NCBI RefSeq assembly: GCF_003053845.1
Contig: NZ_QAYG01000008.1
Location: forward strand, 124,001 to 188,000
Direction of reading: 5' to 3'
Length of the DNA: 64,000 bases
DNA from: Breoghania corrubedonensis
Lineage (GTDB): Bacteria; Pseudomonadota; Alphaproteobacteria; Rhizobiales; Stappiaceae
Below are positions 26,656 through 40,839 of the stretch, piece by piece. The notes below the pieces were generated by a model. That model did not search any database. It saw nothing but the letters and a program-made list of their open reading frames with translations, and was not told the origin of the DNA. The position numbers and the translations under genes were made by a program. Numbering within the stretch: position 1 is the stretch's first letter; each line of letters opens with the position of its first letter.

Positions 26656-27939
26656 TCAGGCCGGTTCCTTGTCCTTGAGCTTCGAGATGTTCAGCATCTG
26701 CATGACCGCCTTTTCGTAGTAGGGCTCTGTGGAGCCCTTGCGGACCTTGCGCAGGAAGTACTTCTCGAAGGCGACCTTCGCCAGATGCACCCACTTGCCA
26801 CTCGACGACCAGTTGACGTTGCGCGGCGGGTTCTGCGGCTGGGCGACGAAAACCACGCCGCCATCGCCGAAATCGGCGAGACAGATGGCGTTCCACGAGC
26901 CCTGGTGGGTGGGTTCCTTGCCGGCGACGATTTCCTTCAGGTTCTTCGCGATCGCGGTCACCATGCTTTCGATCATGTAGCCGGTCTTGGGCACGCCCAC
27001 CGGAACCGGGGTCGCCTCCAGCGGGGCGATGGCGATGCACACGCCGGCACCGAAGATGTTTGTGTATTTCGGGTTGCGCTGGTGCTTGTCGACGATGACG
27101 AAGCCGCGCGGATTGACCAGACCTTCAAGTCCCGTCAGCGCCGGGATGCCGCGGAAGGCGGGCAGCATCATGGAAAAGTTGAAGGGCAGGTCATGGGTCT
27201 TCTTCACCGCGCCGCCATCGTCGTGCTCGGCGACCGTCATCTTGCCCTCTTCCACCTTCTCCACCTTGGCATTGGTGATCCAGCGGATGTGGCGCTCGCG
27301 CATTTCCGATTCCAGCAGGCCCTTGGTATCGCCCACGCCGCCAAGGCCGAGATGACCGACATAAGGTTCGGCGGTGACGAAGGTCATCGGCACCTTGTCG
27401 CGGATCTTCCGCTTCCTGAGGTCGGTATCCATGATCATGGCGAATTCGTAGGCCGGGCCGTAGCACGAGGCGCCCTGCACCGCACCGACAACGATCGGCC
27501 CGGGATTGGCGCAAAACGCCTCCCAGCCGGACTGGGCGCTGGTCGCATGCTCCACGTCGCAGATCGAGTGCGTGAAGCCGTCGGGACCAAGGCCCTCGAC
27601 CTCGTCGAAGGCGAGTTCCGGGCCCGTCGCGATGACGAGATAGTCGTAGCCCATCGTTTCGCCGTTGGAGAGGCGGACGGCGTTTTCCTCCGGCAGCACC
27701 TTTTCCGCCGCCGCATGGACGAATGTCACACCATGGCGCGGCAGGGTCGAGGCGAGGTCCACGGTGATGTCCTCGCGCGTGCGCCATTTCACGGCCACCC
27801 AGGGGTTGGAGGGTGTGAACTGGAAGTAGGGCGCCTTGGAGACGACCGTCACCTCGTGTGACTTGCCAAGCGCCTCGCGAATTTCATAGGCCGCCGATAC
27901 GCCGGCCACACCACCGCCGAGAATGAGAACCCGGGACAT
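26656..27939 (-). CDS. sqr: Sulfide:quinone oxidoreductase (type I)
   Basis: A 427-residue peripheral membrane flavoprotein that oxidises sulfide and reduces quinone. The N-terminal FAD-binding motif is VLILGGGVAGVSAAYEI. All three cysteines known to be essential in Rhodobacter capsulatus SQR (127, 159 and 353) occur here at the same numbers: SICDVEH, GASCYGP and NAICLADF, and the total length is also the same. The flavin-binding region NIFGAGVCIAIAP is present. The start at 27939 has a strong GGAGGA five bases upstream. It is a single gene. Its promoter region is an A/T-rich dyad consistent with sulfide-responsive repression. Confidence 0.95.
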   Translation of the reverse strand: MSRVLILGGGVAGVSAAYEIREALGKSHEVTVVSKAPYFQFTPSNPWVAVKWRTREDITVDLASTLPRHGVTFVHAAAEKVLPEENAVRLSNGETMGYDYLVIATGPELAFDEVEGLGPDGFTHSICDVEHATSAQSGWEAFCANPGPIVVGAVQGASCYGPAYEFAMIMDTDLRKRKIRDKVPMTFVTAEPYVGHLGLGGVGDTKGLLESEMRERHIRWITNAKVEKVEEGKMTVAEHDDGGAVKKTHDLPFNFSMMLPAFRGIPALTGLEGLVNPRGFVIVDKHQRNPKYTNIFGAGVCIAIAPLEATPVPVGVPKTGYMIESMVTAIAKNLKEIVAGKEPTHQGSWNAICLADFGDGGVVFVAQPQNPPRNVNWSSSGKWVHLAKVAFEKYFLRKVRKGSTEPYYEKAVMQMLNISKLKDKEPA

Positions 27940-28085
27940 TGCATTCCTCCTGTTTCCTCCCGCGGCGTGGGCTTGTTCCTTTTTGATCTTCGATCTGCCG
28001 GAGCGGGCTTTCATCGCGACGCAAGGGTAGGTGCATCATGACGAAGGGGCCGCCCGGATCGCATACGTGCGCGGGCGTGTGCTGC

Positions 28086-28117
28086 ATTATATTAATACAT
28101 TCGTATGTTAGTATATA
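28086..28117 (-). promoter_or_regulatory. sqr promoter -10 overlapped by an A/T-rich dyad operator
   Basis: On the minus strand a perfect -10 hexamer TATAAT lies at 28091-28086, about 150 bases upstream of the sqr ATG. Overlapping it is a dyad at 28088-28117: TATAT and ACAT arms mirrored by ATGT and ATATA around TCGT, 9 of 13 positions pairing. No good -35 is visible. This is the expected place for an ArsR-type sulfide repressor (SqrR/BigR class), but no such gene is in the window, so the regulator is an inference. Confidence 0.5.
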
Positions 28118-28346
28118 ATAATATTTATGGCAATGACGAAGGCACATGACGCAAGGGCGCTCATCCGCCGGGCCGATGAAATCAATATGCTCCCTGCGTC
28201 AAGTCAAGCTCGCGAAACATCCCGGCGGCATTGATAATTTTCCATGCCACCCTCTGGACGAACCGGATAGGCGGGCGCAAAGTCGCCAAGGCTCGCTTTC
28301 GAGCCATTTCCACCTCTGCCCCGCCTCATGCGAGACTTTCAGCTTC

Positions 28347-28889
28347 ATGCCCGATCTTACCATCCGTGCCGCTTGCGGGGACGACATTCCCGCGATCACG
28401 GCCATCTATGACGAAGCCGTCCGGACCGGAACGGCGTCCTTTGAACTGGTTCCGCCCAATGAGACCGAAATGCACCGGCGGTTCGAGACGCTCGTCGAGG
28501 GGGGATATCCCTATCTCGTGTGCCACGGCGAGATCGATGGCGCGGCGCGCCTGCTCGGCTATGCCTATGCCGGAGCCTATCGGCCGCGGCCAGCCTATCG
28601 CACAACGGTAGAGAACTCCGTCTACGTGGCGGCCGAGGCGCGGCGGATGGGCGTCGGCAGGCAGCTCCTCACGCGGCTCATCGAGGAAGCGACGGCGCGC
28701 GACTTCCGGCAAATGGTGGCGGTGATCGGCGACAGCGCCAATGTCGCCTCCATCGAGCTGCATCGCTCGCTTGGCTTTTCGATGGTGGGCACGCTGAAGA
28801 ATGTCGGACGCAAGTTCGATCGCTGGCTGGATACCGTGGATATGCAGCGCCCCCTCGGCGAGGGCGCGCAGACGTCGCCGCGCGGATAG
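28347..28889 (+). CDS. GNAT N-acetyltransferase, phosphinothricin acetyltransferase-like
   Basis: A 180-residue acetyltransferase from ATG 28347. The N-terminus IRAACGDDIPAITAIYDEAVRTGTASFE and the motif YAYAGAYRPRPAYRTTVENSVYVA are typical of the Pat/Bar/MddA family. Acetyl-CoA contacts are in RRMGVGRQLLTRLIEEA, and GDSANVASIELHRSLGFSMVGTLKNVGRKF follows. Chromosomal members often acetylate methionine sulfone or sulfoximine rather than phosphinothricin. The upstream stretch of about 260 bases shared with the divergent sqr contains the operator described separately. Confidence 0.9.
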   Translation: MPDLTIRAACGDDIPAITAIYDEAVRTGTASFELVPPNETEMHRRFETLVEGGYPYLVCHGEIDGAARLLGYAYAGAYRPRPAYRTTVENSVYVAAEARRMGVGRQLLTRLIEEATARDFRQMVAVIGDSANVASIELHRSLGFSMVGTLKNVGRKFDRWLDTVDMQRPLGEGAQTSPRG

Positions 28890-28992
28890 AGGCGGTCAAT
28901 AAATAAGAGAGGCGGTGGCCCCGTCCGCAGGCCGGAGCCATCCGTTCATCCGTGTTGCACGCCCCGTCGAAGGCCAGCGGCAGGTTCACATC

Positions 28993-30480
28993 CTAGTCGC
29001 GGTCTCGCAGCTTGACGATGTTGCCGTCGTCCTTGCCCGTGGTATCACCGGGTGTTCCGCCGCCAGTCTCCTCGGCAGGCGAGAAGATGTCGGCCTCCAT
29101 GTCCTCATCCGCCGCCAGGACCTTTTCAACCCGCTCCACCGCATCGCCGCCGGTGGCGTGTTCGAAGGAAATGCCGTCCTTTTCCATCGCCATCTGGTAG
29201 TTGGCGATGACGGACTTGAGCTGGGCGATCTGATCCACGGCGCTGTCGTACTTGATACGGTAGCGCTGCAGTTTCTTGTTCTCTTCCACCAGCTCTTCGT
29301 TGTTGTCGGCGTATTTGAGGTTCTGGCTGCGCTCGTGGTTGAGGTCGGTCAGGATCGCGTTGTAGCGCAGGTTCAGCTCGCGCAGCTTGGCATTGGCGCC
29401 GACGAGCTCGTTGCGGTCATGCTCGTGGTTCTTCTGGGCGCCATCGAGCAGGTGTTCGATCTCCTGCATGCGCTTGACCATATCGCGGTTGCGCTCCTTC
29501 AGCGAGTTGTTCTCGGTGGCCATTTCCTGCAGAGAATGGGCGCCGATGCGGCGCTGCGAGGAGAGGTTCTCGATCTCTGAATTGAGCGTGTAGATCTCGT
29601 TGTCGTGCTTGCGCTTTTCCTCTTCCAGCCGCGACTTGGCGTACTCGATCTCCTGCTCGGAGATATCGAGGCGGGACTTGAGGTCGATCGATTCGTTGCG
29701 GAACTGCATGACTTCGCGCTTGGCCGCCTCAAGCTCGGAGGTGAGCTGCTGCGACTTCTTCACCTCCTGCTCCAGCAGGGCGGCGCTTTCGGCGAGGTTC
29801 TGCTGCAGTTCCTTCTCGCGCTTGGTGACACCCTCGAGCGCATTCTTCAGGTTCTCGGAATGCTCCTCCTGGGCGGCGAGCTTGGCGCTCGTGTCCTTGA
29901 GTTCGCCGGTCAGCTCGGCGATCTGGGCGTTGGCCTCGACGAGCCGGGCGCTCTGGGAGCGATACTCCTCGTTGACCTTCTTGTTGTTGTCGCGGATGGA
30001 GACGAGGTCGTTGCGCGCGCCTTCCAGCGCGGTGCGCGTTTCCGTGGCGCGTTTCCGCAGCGAATGGACCTCGGCCTGCGCTTCGTCGAGTTGCGCGGTG
30101 AGGGATTTCACCTCGTGGTTGCGGTCTATCAGGTCGGTGGCGAGCTTGGCGTTTTCCGACTTCAGCCGGATCTCGGTCTCGATGTGGGTCCGCGCGGAAT
30201 CGACGAATTCCGACAGAAGCGAGATGGAATTTGAGCTTTCGGCGGCCAGCGCGTTCATCTGCTCGAAGGTGCGCCCGAGCCCGCCGACGCGGGATTTCAG
30301 GTTGTCGAGGCTGCGCAGCTTCTCCTGCATGCGCAAGGCCAGCGGCGAAATTTCCTGAACGTTGGAGTCCTCCATGTCCGCGTTGTCGAGCGCTTCTTCT
30401 TCGTCACGCGCGCCATAGGGCGTCGGCCGCGCGCCGCCCTCGCCGGAAGGCGGGTTCTGCCTGCTGGAGAAAATACCCAT
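28993..30480 (-). CDS. Crescentin-like coiled-coil (intermediate-filament-like) protein
   Basis: A 495-residue protein. ATG 30480 is favoured by AGGAG seven bases upstream. Residues 1-50 are an unstructured head (MGIFSSRQNPPSGEGG). Residues about 50-430 are an almost unbroken coiled coil rich in Glu, Lys, Leu and Asn (LDNLKSRVGGLGRTFEQMNA, LLSEFVDSARTHIETEIRLK, ENNSLKERNRDMVKRMQEIE). A non-helical acidic tail follows (ADIFSPAEETGGG). No signal peptide or membrane helix is seen. The conserved segment from SRVGGLGRTFEQMNALAAESSN resembles the crescentin domain of alphaproteobacteria, which organises cell shape in Caulobacter. A structural cytoskeletal role is inferred. The promoter region holds a perfect CtrA box. 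Confidence 0.75.
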   Translation of the reverse strand: MGIFSSRQNPPSGEGGARPTPYGARDEEEALDNADMEDSNVQEISPLALRMQEKLRSLDNLKSRVGGLGRTFEQMNALAAESSNSISLLSEFVDSARTHIETEIRLKSENAKLATDLIDRNHEVKSLTAQLDEAQAEVHSLRKRATETRTALEGARNDLVSIRDNNKKVNEEYRSQSARLVEANAQIAELTGELKDTSAKLAAQEEHSENLKNALEGVTKREKELQQNLAESAALLEQEVKKSQQLTSELEAAKREVMQFRNESIDLKSRLDISEQEIEYAKSRLEEEKRKHDNEIYTLNSEIENLSSQRRIGAHSLQEMATENNSLKERNRDMVKRMQEIEHLLDGAQKNHEHDRNELVGANAKLRELNLRYNAILTDLNHERSQNLKYADNNEELVEENKKLQRYRIKYDSAVDQIAQLKSVIANYQMAMEKDGISFEHATGGDAVERVEKVLAADEDMEADIFSPAEETGGGTPGDTTGKDDGNIVKLRDRD

Positions 30481-30550
30481 GTCTGTACTCCTGGATGACG
30501 CCATACGGCCCTCTTTCCCGCCGTTGTCCGGTACGCCAAGGGATATAGCG

Positions 30551-30566
30551 TTAACCGGATGTTAAC
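30551..30566. promoter_or_regulatory. Perfect CtrA-binding box upstream of the crescentin-like gene
   Basis: TTAACCGGATGTTAAC fits the full CtrA consensus TTAA-N7-TTAAC and reads as TTAA-N7-TTAAC on both strands. It lies 71 bases upstream of the crescentin-like start, in an A/T-rich promoter region, and no other gene lies near it. Confidence 0.65.
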
Positions 30567-31273
30567 GATAGTAAGGGCTCTCGCCTACTTATATATGCCG
30601 CTAGGGTAGTGGAATGGAAACTTTGGCGCCAACAATAAAAACGGATAATAATTAGATTTGTTAAATATTGACTGTCATAAATCACGTGTAAAGCAATTGA
30701 TCTGATTGGTTAATATTGATTTTAATACGAAGCGTGCGAAAGCGGTCGTTTCAGAGACTGCTCGCAGCGCACGCACGTTCGGCGCCTGGGCCCGCGGGTC
30801 CGGCGTTGGAGGGGAATCGGCAGGGCGCGGCCGGCATTGCCAGGCCTTTATCGGTGTTCAATCGAGTCTTCGGCCATGGCGACGTTACCCTGCCCACGAC
30901 GTTTTCCCGGAAGTCACGCTCTGGCTCTCGACTTGGCTCACCCACACCACGACTTCGAAGGCATGCCTGCGGCGGTACCCCCTGAGCGATCCGGCGCCTT
31001 TCCCGAAGGACTGGTTCCGGTCGTTCCAAAGCCGTGTGCCCTGCATACCCGGGCCCCCAACGACTGTCCGGTCGCGTCAGCCTACTCGGGTCCGTTAGTC
31101 CCTTTGAGCCAGACGCCGTCACGATCCCCGGCCAACACGACAGACGGTCTGCCATGGCTTCCCGCTCATGGCCGGGCGATGGGAAAAGGATAAGGGGCGC
31201 GAGAAGGGGCGGGGATAAGTTTCTTTGGGCGGGCGTTGGTTTGCCTCGGTGTTGCAGCAAGCACGGTCTGGCT

Positions 31274-31386
31274 CCCTCTCCCATGGGGAGAGGGCTGGGG
31301 TGAGGGGATGGGATGTCACGTGGATACGGATGACCCGACACCCCTCACCCGGAGCTTCGCTCCGACCTCTCCCCGTTGGAGAGGTG
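31274..31386. repeat. Composite palindromic intergenic repeat (CCCTCTCCC...GGAGAGG type)
   Basis: Three nested or adjacent stems are seen: CCCTCTCCC-ATG-GGGAGAGGG (31274-31294); GGGGTGAGGG (from 31297) pairing with CCCTCACCC (from 31342); and GGAGC-TTC-GCTCC followed by CCTCTCC and GGAGAGG up to about 31386. The CCCTCACCC/CCCTCTCCC vocabulary is common in dispersed intergenic repeats of Rhizobiales and other proteobacteria. It lies just past the uvrB stop and could also slow transcription. Confidence 0.6.
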
Positions 31387-31458
31387 ATAGGGCCGGCTTC
31401 TTTGGGCTGGAAGCTTCGGTCCGGGACATGGAATTTCCTTTTCCGTGGAGACGGGCCC

Positions 31459-34251
<2,793 letters not shown>

Positions 34252-34295
34252 GCGGCCGAATATGGAGCGACTCCCCGCTCAAGGGAAGAGGCGGG

Positions 34296-34310
34296 GTTGC
34301 GGTTTTGTTC
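34296..34310. promoter_or_regulatory. LexA (SOS)-like box upstream of uvrB
   Basis: GTTG-CGGTTTT-GTTC differs by one base from the alphaproteobacterial LexA consensus GTTC-N7-GTTC. It lies 45 bases upstream of the uvrB start, in the 75-base gap after the SelT-like gene. uvrB is a common SOS gene in this class, which supports the call. Confidence 0.45.
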
Positions 34311-34326
34311 CGGGCAGCCGCACGGC

Positions 34327-34620
34327 TCAATCCCGGTCGACATGTCCCAGGGCAAGATCGGGATCGATCACGTCGCGCAGCCGTTGCTTGATCACCTTGG
34401 GCTGGGGAAAGCCGTTTTCGGCCTTGCGGTCCCACAGCAGGGTCTCATGGCCTTCATGGCGCACGGTGACGTGATAGACGCCACCGGTCGCCGGCACCAG
34501 CTTCACCGCTCCCAGTTCTTCCGAAAAGGTCTGCAGAAGCTCCTGTGCCATCCAGCCCGCGCGCAGCAGCCAGTTGCACTGCCGGCAATAGGTGATTGTA
34601 ACAGTGGGCTTGTCGGGCAT
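34327..34620 (-). CDS. SelT/SelW/SelH family protein (Rdx-type, Cys form)
   Basis: A 97-residue thioredoxin-like-fold protein of the Rdx family. The redox motif is ITYCRQCNWLLRAGWMAQELL, with CxxC in place of the selenocysteine form. LVPATGGVYHVTV and LLWDRKAENGFPQPKVIKQRLRD match small bacterial SelT/SelW-like proteins. These are thought to be redox regulators, with no defined partner. It lies 75 bases upstream of uvrB on the same strand. Confidence 0.88.
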   Translation of the reverse strand: MPDKPTVTITYCRQCNWLLRAGWMAQELLQTFSEELGAVKLVPATGGVYHVTVRHEGHETLLWDRKAENGFPQPKVIKQRLRDVIDPDLALGHVDRD

Positions 34621-34717
34621 GGACGCGTCTTCTTGTGGTGGTGAGAGCGGGCCGCAGATTGGTCTTCCGCCGCGCGTCTGGCAAGGGGCCATGCGTGGCG
34701 CGCGCGACCGTGCGCGG

Positions 34718-35023
34718 TTATTCCTCGGGCTCGGTCGTGAACATGAGCGGGAAACCGAACTTCTTCGCCATGTCGACGGCCCGCGTCGCCTTCGTCTCGG
34801 CGATGTCTCTCTGGTAGACGGCGATGACGGCGCTGCCCTTCTGGTGTGCGGTCAGCATCACACGCCCGGCCGTCGCCTCGTTCATGCCGAACTCGGCCTC
34901 CAGCACCATCACCACGAATTCGCGCGGCGTGTAGTCGTCATTGATCAGGATGACCTTATGCATCCTCGGCCGTTCGAGCTTCGGCTTCGTTCCGGTTTTC
35001 GGCTTGAGGTCGGTATCCGGCAT
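34718..35023 (-). CDS. clpS: ATP-dependent Clp protease adaptor ClpS2
   Basis: A 101-residue adaptor that binds N-degron substrates and hands them to ClpAP. Core motifs are VILINDDYTPREFVVMVLEAEF and AGRVMLTAHQKGSAVIAVYQRDIAETKATRA. The C-terminal GFPLMFTTEPEE and the TAHQKG stretch resemble the ClpS2 paralogue of Agrobacterium rather than the ClpS1 encoded next to clpA. No clpA lies in the window, consistent with the second, free-standing adaptor. It is followed by the SelT-like gene on the same strand. Confidence 0.9.
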   Translation of the reverse strand: MPDTDLKPKTGTKPKLERPRMHKVILINDDYTPREFVVMVLEAEFGMNEATAGRVMLTAHQKGSAVIAVYQRDIAETKATRAVDMAKKFGFPLMFTTEPEE

Positions 35024-35225
35024 GCGGGTCTCGTGTGTTGGCTATGAGCCTTGGGCGGGGCGGGTTCTCCGTTTCCGGAAATAACCCAGACAATCGCCCC
35101 AACCCTCTTCCCGCGGGAGGCGGTGCATTATCCTTGCGGCTTCCGCCTTGCGTCCGAAGGCGCATTGTATCGTCAACTAGTGCGGCCGCTCGATTTCGAC
35201 AGGGCCGGCCCCGCTTCGCAAACGC

Positions 35226-35254
35226 GAAAAGGCGCGCCTTGACGGGCGCGCCTT
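35226..35254 (-). terminator. Rho-independent terminator of greA
   Basis: A 10-bp stem (AAGGCGCGCC / GGCGCGCCTT) with a 6-base loop, followed on the minus strand by TTTT, lies 33 bases downstream of the greA stop. Confidence 0.8.
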
Positions 35255-35286
35255 GATACCTGTCCTTGCCGAGTGGCTGCGCGTTC

Positions 35287-35760
35287 TCAGACGAACCGCA
35301 CTTCCGTGATCTCGTAGGAATGGGCGCCGCCCGGCGCCGCGACCTCGACGCTGTCGCCGACTTCCTTGCCGATCAGTGCCCGCGAGATCGGCGAGGAGAT
35401 GGAGACCCGCCCCTCCTTCACGTCGGCCTCTGCGTCGCCGACGATCTGGTAGGTCTTTTCTTCCTCGGTGTCCTCATCGATCAGGGTCACCGTCGCACCG
35501 AACTTGATCTTGTCGCCGCTGAGCTTGGAGACGTCGATGATCTCGGCACGCGACAGCTTGTCCTCAAGCTCGTTGATGCGCCCTTCGTTGTGGCTCTGCT
35601 GTTCCTTGGCGGCGTGGTATTCGGCGTTTTCGGAAAGGTCGCCATGCGCGCGCGCCTCGGAAATCGCCTGAATGATCCGCGGGCGCTCGACCGAGGTCCG
35701 ATGCTTCAGCTCCTGTTCGAGCTTGGCGTGGCCGCCAATCGTCATCGGGATCTTTTCCAT
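35287..35760 (-). CDS. greA: Transcription elongation factor GreA
   Basis: A 157-residue factor that rescues backtracked RNA polymerase. The N-terminal coiled-coil finger contains the catalytic acidic tip ([19 protein letters not shown], with Asp and Glu) and the C-terminal FKBP-like domain contains [27 protein letters not shown]. The length is normal for GreA. It has its own terminator, and downstream of carB (separated by 254 bases and a terminator) it is probably an independent transcript. Confidence 0.97.
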   Translation of the reverse strand: MEKIPMTIGGHAKLEQELKHRTSVERPRIIQAISEARAHGDLSENAEYHAAKEQQSHNEGRINELEDKLSRAEIIDVSKLSGDKIKFGATVTLIDEDTEEEKTYQIVGDAEADVKEGRVSISSPISRALIGKEVGDSVEVAAPGGAHSYEITEVRFV

Positions 35761-35827
35761 GCGTTATCGACCTCTCGGTACGGTCGCGCCACCCTTCAGG
35801 CGGCGCCGACAGTCAATAAAATACGGC

Positions 35828-35856
35828 CGGGCGCCGGGGTTTCCCCGAGGCGCCCG
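35828..35856 (-). terminator. Terminator-like hairpin downstream of carB
   Basis: On the minus strand CGGGCGCC pairs with GGCGCCCG and an inner GGGG-AAA-CCCC stem closes the loop. GCCGTATTTTATT follows, so a short U-rich tract lies a few bases beyond the stem. It separates carB from greA. Confidence 0.6.
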
Positions 35857-36014
35857 CGCCGATCAGTTCAACGAACCGGATAGCCAGGATCCGGTCAACA
35901 ATCTCTCGCTACGGGCTTTCACACGATCATTCGTGCGGTCCTCCGGGCCGTTCTCCGTCGGTGCCGCGTATGCTGCGCACCCGGATTTCGGACCGTCGAA
36001 CGCCGTCGCGTCTC

Positions 36015-39287
<3,273 letters not shown>

Positions 39288-39522
39288 TTCGGCTCCCGGG
39301 GTCGCGCATCGGGCATGCGTCGCCTGCGACACGCGGCATGTGTCGGTAGGGGAGTCGCATCGCGACAATTGGTGATGTTCGGCTGAGCGGGCCTTATAGG
39401 GAAAAAGTAGTGGGGCGGAAACCCCTGTCGACAGCTTCTGGCTCCCGAAAGGCAAAAAAAACGTCGTTGCGAGGGATGGTACGAGACGGGCCGAGAGACT
39501 TTTCGAGAGGGCGGTTCAGGCC

Positions 39523-39858
39523 TCAGTCTCGCGCGGGCGTCGAAGATCCGGGCCCCGATCCGGCCGGCGATATATCCTCGCCGTGCGGCGCGTCTTCGGC
39601 GCGTGGGGCCTGCGCGGGCTTGTCCTCCTTGTGGCAGGTCTGCCCGTCGAAATCCGTGATGCCGAGGGAAAGCGCATAGCAGGCGAGGCGCACGGATTTG
39701 GGAATGTCGACCTTGCGGCCGTCGCGGTCGCCCTTCTCGTAATACTGGATCATCCGCTTCTTCAGGCCGAGCTTTTCGGCCGCGTCCTTCTGCTTCCAGC
39801 CCAGCGACTTGCGCCAGTCGCGGAACTGTTCCGGCGTCATTGCGGAAGAGGTGTTCAT
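39523..39858 (-). CDS. XRE-family helix-turn-helix transcriptional regulator
   Basis: A 111-residue protein. The Cro/C1-type HTH is at residues about 8-45: MTPEQFRDWRKSLGWKQKDAAEKLGLKKRMIQYYEKG, with the recognition helix around KKRMIQYYE. The tail is Pro/Asp-rich and unstructured. It is divergent from a strong promoter overlapped by GTGCAC repeats at 39990-40018, which are the natural candidates for its operator. Similar small regulators occur widely in Rhizobiales, and the target is unknown. Confidence 0.85.
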   Translation of the reverse strand: MNTSSAMTPEQFRDWRKSLGWKQKDAAEKLGLKKRMIQYYEKGDRDGRKVDIPKSVRLACYALSLGITDFDGQTCHKEDKPAQAPRAEDAPHGEDISPAGSGPGSSTPARD

Positions 39859-39989
39859 GTCAGCGGGTCTCTTTGAAGGGGCGGCGCGGCGGCGAATGTC
39901 CGCGTCGGTGCGTTGCAGATCCTGCGCTCGCGCGGTGGCGGGCGGCGCATTCTAGCCGAGTCCCGTTTCGTGCACCAAGTGCGCATTTC

Positions 39990-40018
39990 TTGACAAGTGT
40001 GCACTGTGTGCACATATT
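39990..40018 (+). promoter_or_regulatory. Strong sigma-70-type promoter overlapped by a GTGCAC dyad
   Basis: TTGACA (39990-39995), a 17-base spacer and CATATT (40013-40018) form a near-ideal promoter reading right. The spacer contains two GTGCAC copies, TGTGCAC-TG-TGTGCACA, that occlude polymerase if bound. Further GTGCAC/GTGCGC copies lie at about 39970, 39980 and 40034. The XRE gene is divergent 132 bases to the left, and a small ORF with a good ribosome-binding site starts at 40160. Confidence 0.6.
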
Positions 40019-40159
40019 CCCGACAGGAGCACTCAGTGCGCTTGCGGCAATGCGCCGACGAAGCCCGGCAGCCATCGTGGAGGGCAGGAGATCTCGTCGC
40101 GTGCGGCACGGGCAGGGCATGTGCCTTGTCGGCCGTTTCACTTGAAGGAGTTTTATAAA

Positions 40160-40300
40160 ATGTACTCGGATCTGGTTCTCACCCGGTGTGCGATTGGCCG
40201 CGACAGGCTGGACCTGCATCGTCACGCGACGTTTCGCTGTGCCTTGGCGCGGCTGGTGCGCTCGCTGTTTGCGGTCTTCGGATATCGCGACCGGCACTGA
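40160..40300 (+). CDS. Small ORF (46 residues), function unknown
   Basis: ATG 40160 has AAGGAG nine bases upstream and lies about 135 bases downstream of the strong promoter at 39990-40018. The product is MYSDLVLTRCAIGRDRLDLH..., basic and Arg-rich (about 17 percent Arg), with a short hydrophobic patch (LARLVRSLFAVFGY) that could be amphipathic. I do not recognise a family, although some DUF1127-like short proteins have similar basic C-termini. A weak hairpin (CGGCG-TAA-CGCCG) lies about 70 bases after the stop. It could be a peptide regulated by the XRE protein or a leader. Confidence 0.5.
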   Translation: MYSDLVLTRCAIGRDRLDLHRHATFRCALARLVRSLFAVFGYRDRH

Positions 40301-40839
40301 CGGGGTTGCCACCGGACGGGGCGCGCGCGATTTCTTGCGGCATCCCGGACGGTTACAACCACCGCGGCGTAACGCCGTACTTTCTCGCGGATTGTTACGT
40401 TGTCTTAACAAGGAAACGTGTGGAAACAATCGGGGTTAGCCAACGCTGGGGCAGGCGGCAGCGGAGGGCTTTGAATGTGGCGGTTTTGTGCCGTTTTTAC
40501 ACCTTTCGCAGTCGTATTTTCAGCCGACGGGTTCGGCCCCTGAATTGCCACATCGAGCGATTAACTGTATCAACTGATAAACATTAAGCTATTCGGATTT
40601 ATGCCGAAGTTCGGTGGTTGGCATGCCTTCCAACGTAACGTATCAGATGGATCCATTCAGCGAACTTGTTTACATGCAAAGCGCTGAGTGACGTTATCTC
40701 ACCGGAGGTGCGGTACGTCACCACCGCGAACAAGTCTGCGGTCTGGCCCATGCGGATCGCTCACTAGGCCTGCTGAAGCTATGCAGCCCCACGTGCACAC
40801 GGTGTCGCGCGATCCGTTCGCGGGGCGCCTTTTGCTTTC
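40301..40839. other. Gene-free region upstream of the AraC-type regulator
   Basis: 539 bases with no supported coding frame. Base composition is less G/C-rich than its surroundings from about 40370 to 40660. Short dyads (GCGGCGTAACGCCG) and a GTGCAC at about 40794 are present. It probably holds the regulator's promoter and leader. Confidence 0.4.

Larger units (their letters stand above)
30481..31458. other. Gene-free 1-kb region between the crescentin-like gene and uvrB
   Basis: I find no supported coding frame in these 978 bases. The right-hand 190 bases (30541-30730) are A/T-rich with the CtrA box and look like the promoter of the crescentin-like gene. The middle (30770-31200) is ordinary G/C-rich sequence with only arginine/proline-rich shadow frames. 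The left-hand end near uvrB contains the palindromic repeat at 31274-31386. It may be decayed coding sequence or repeat-derived filler. Confidence 0.5.

Noticed and set aside
30751-31341. Possible gene in the 1-kb gap next to uvrB
   Set aside because: Overlapping frames in several directions are Pro/Arg/Ser-rich and lack ribosome-binding sites and family motifs.
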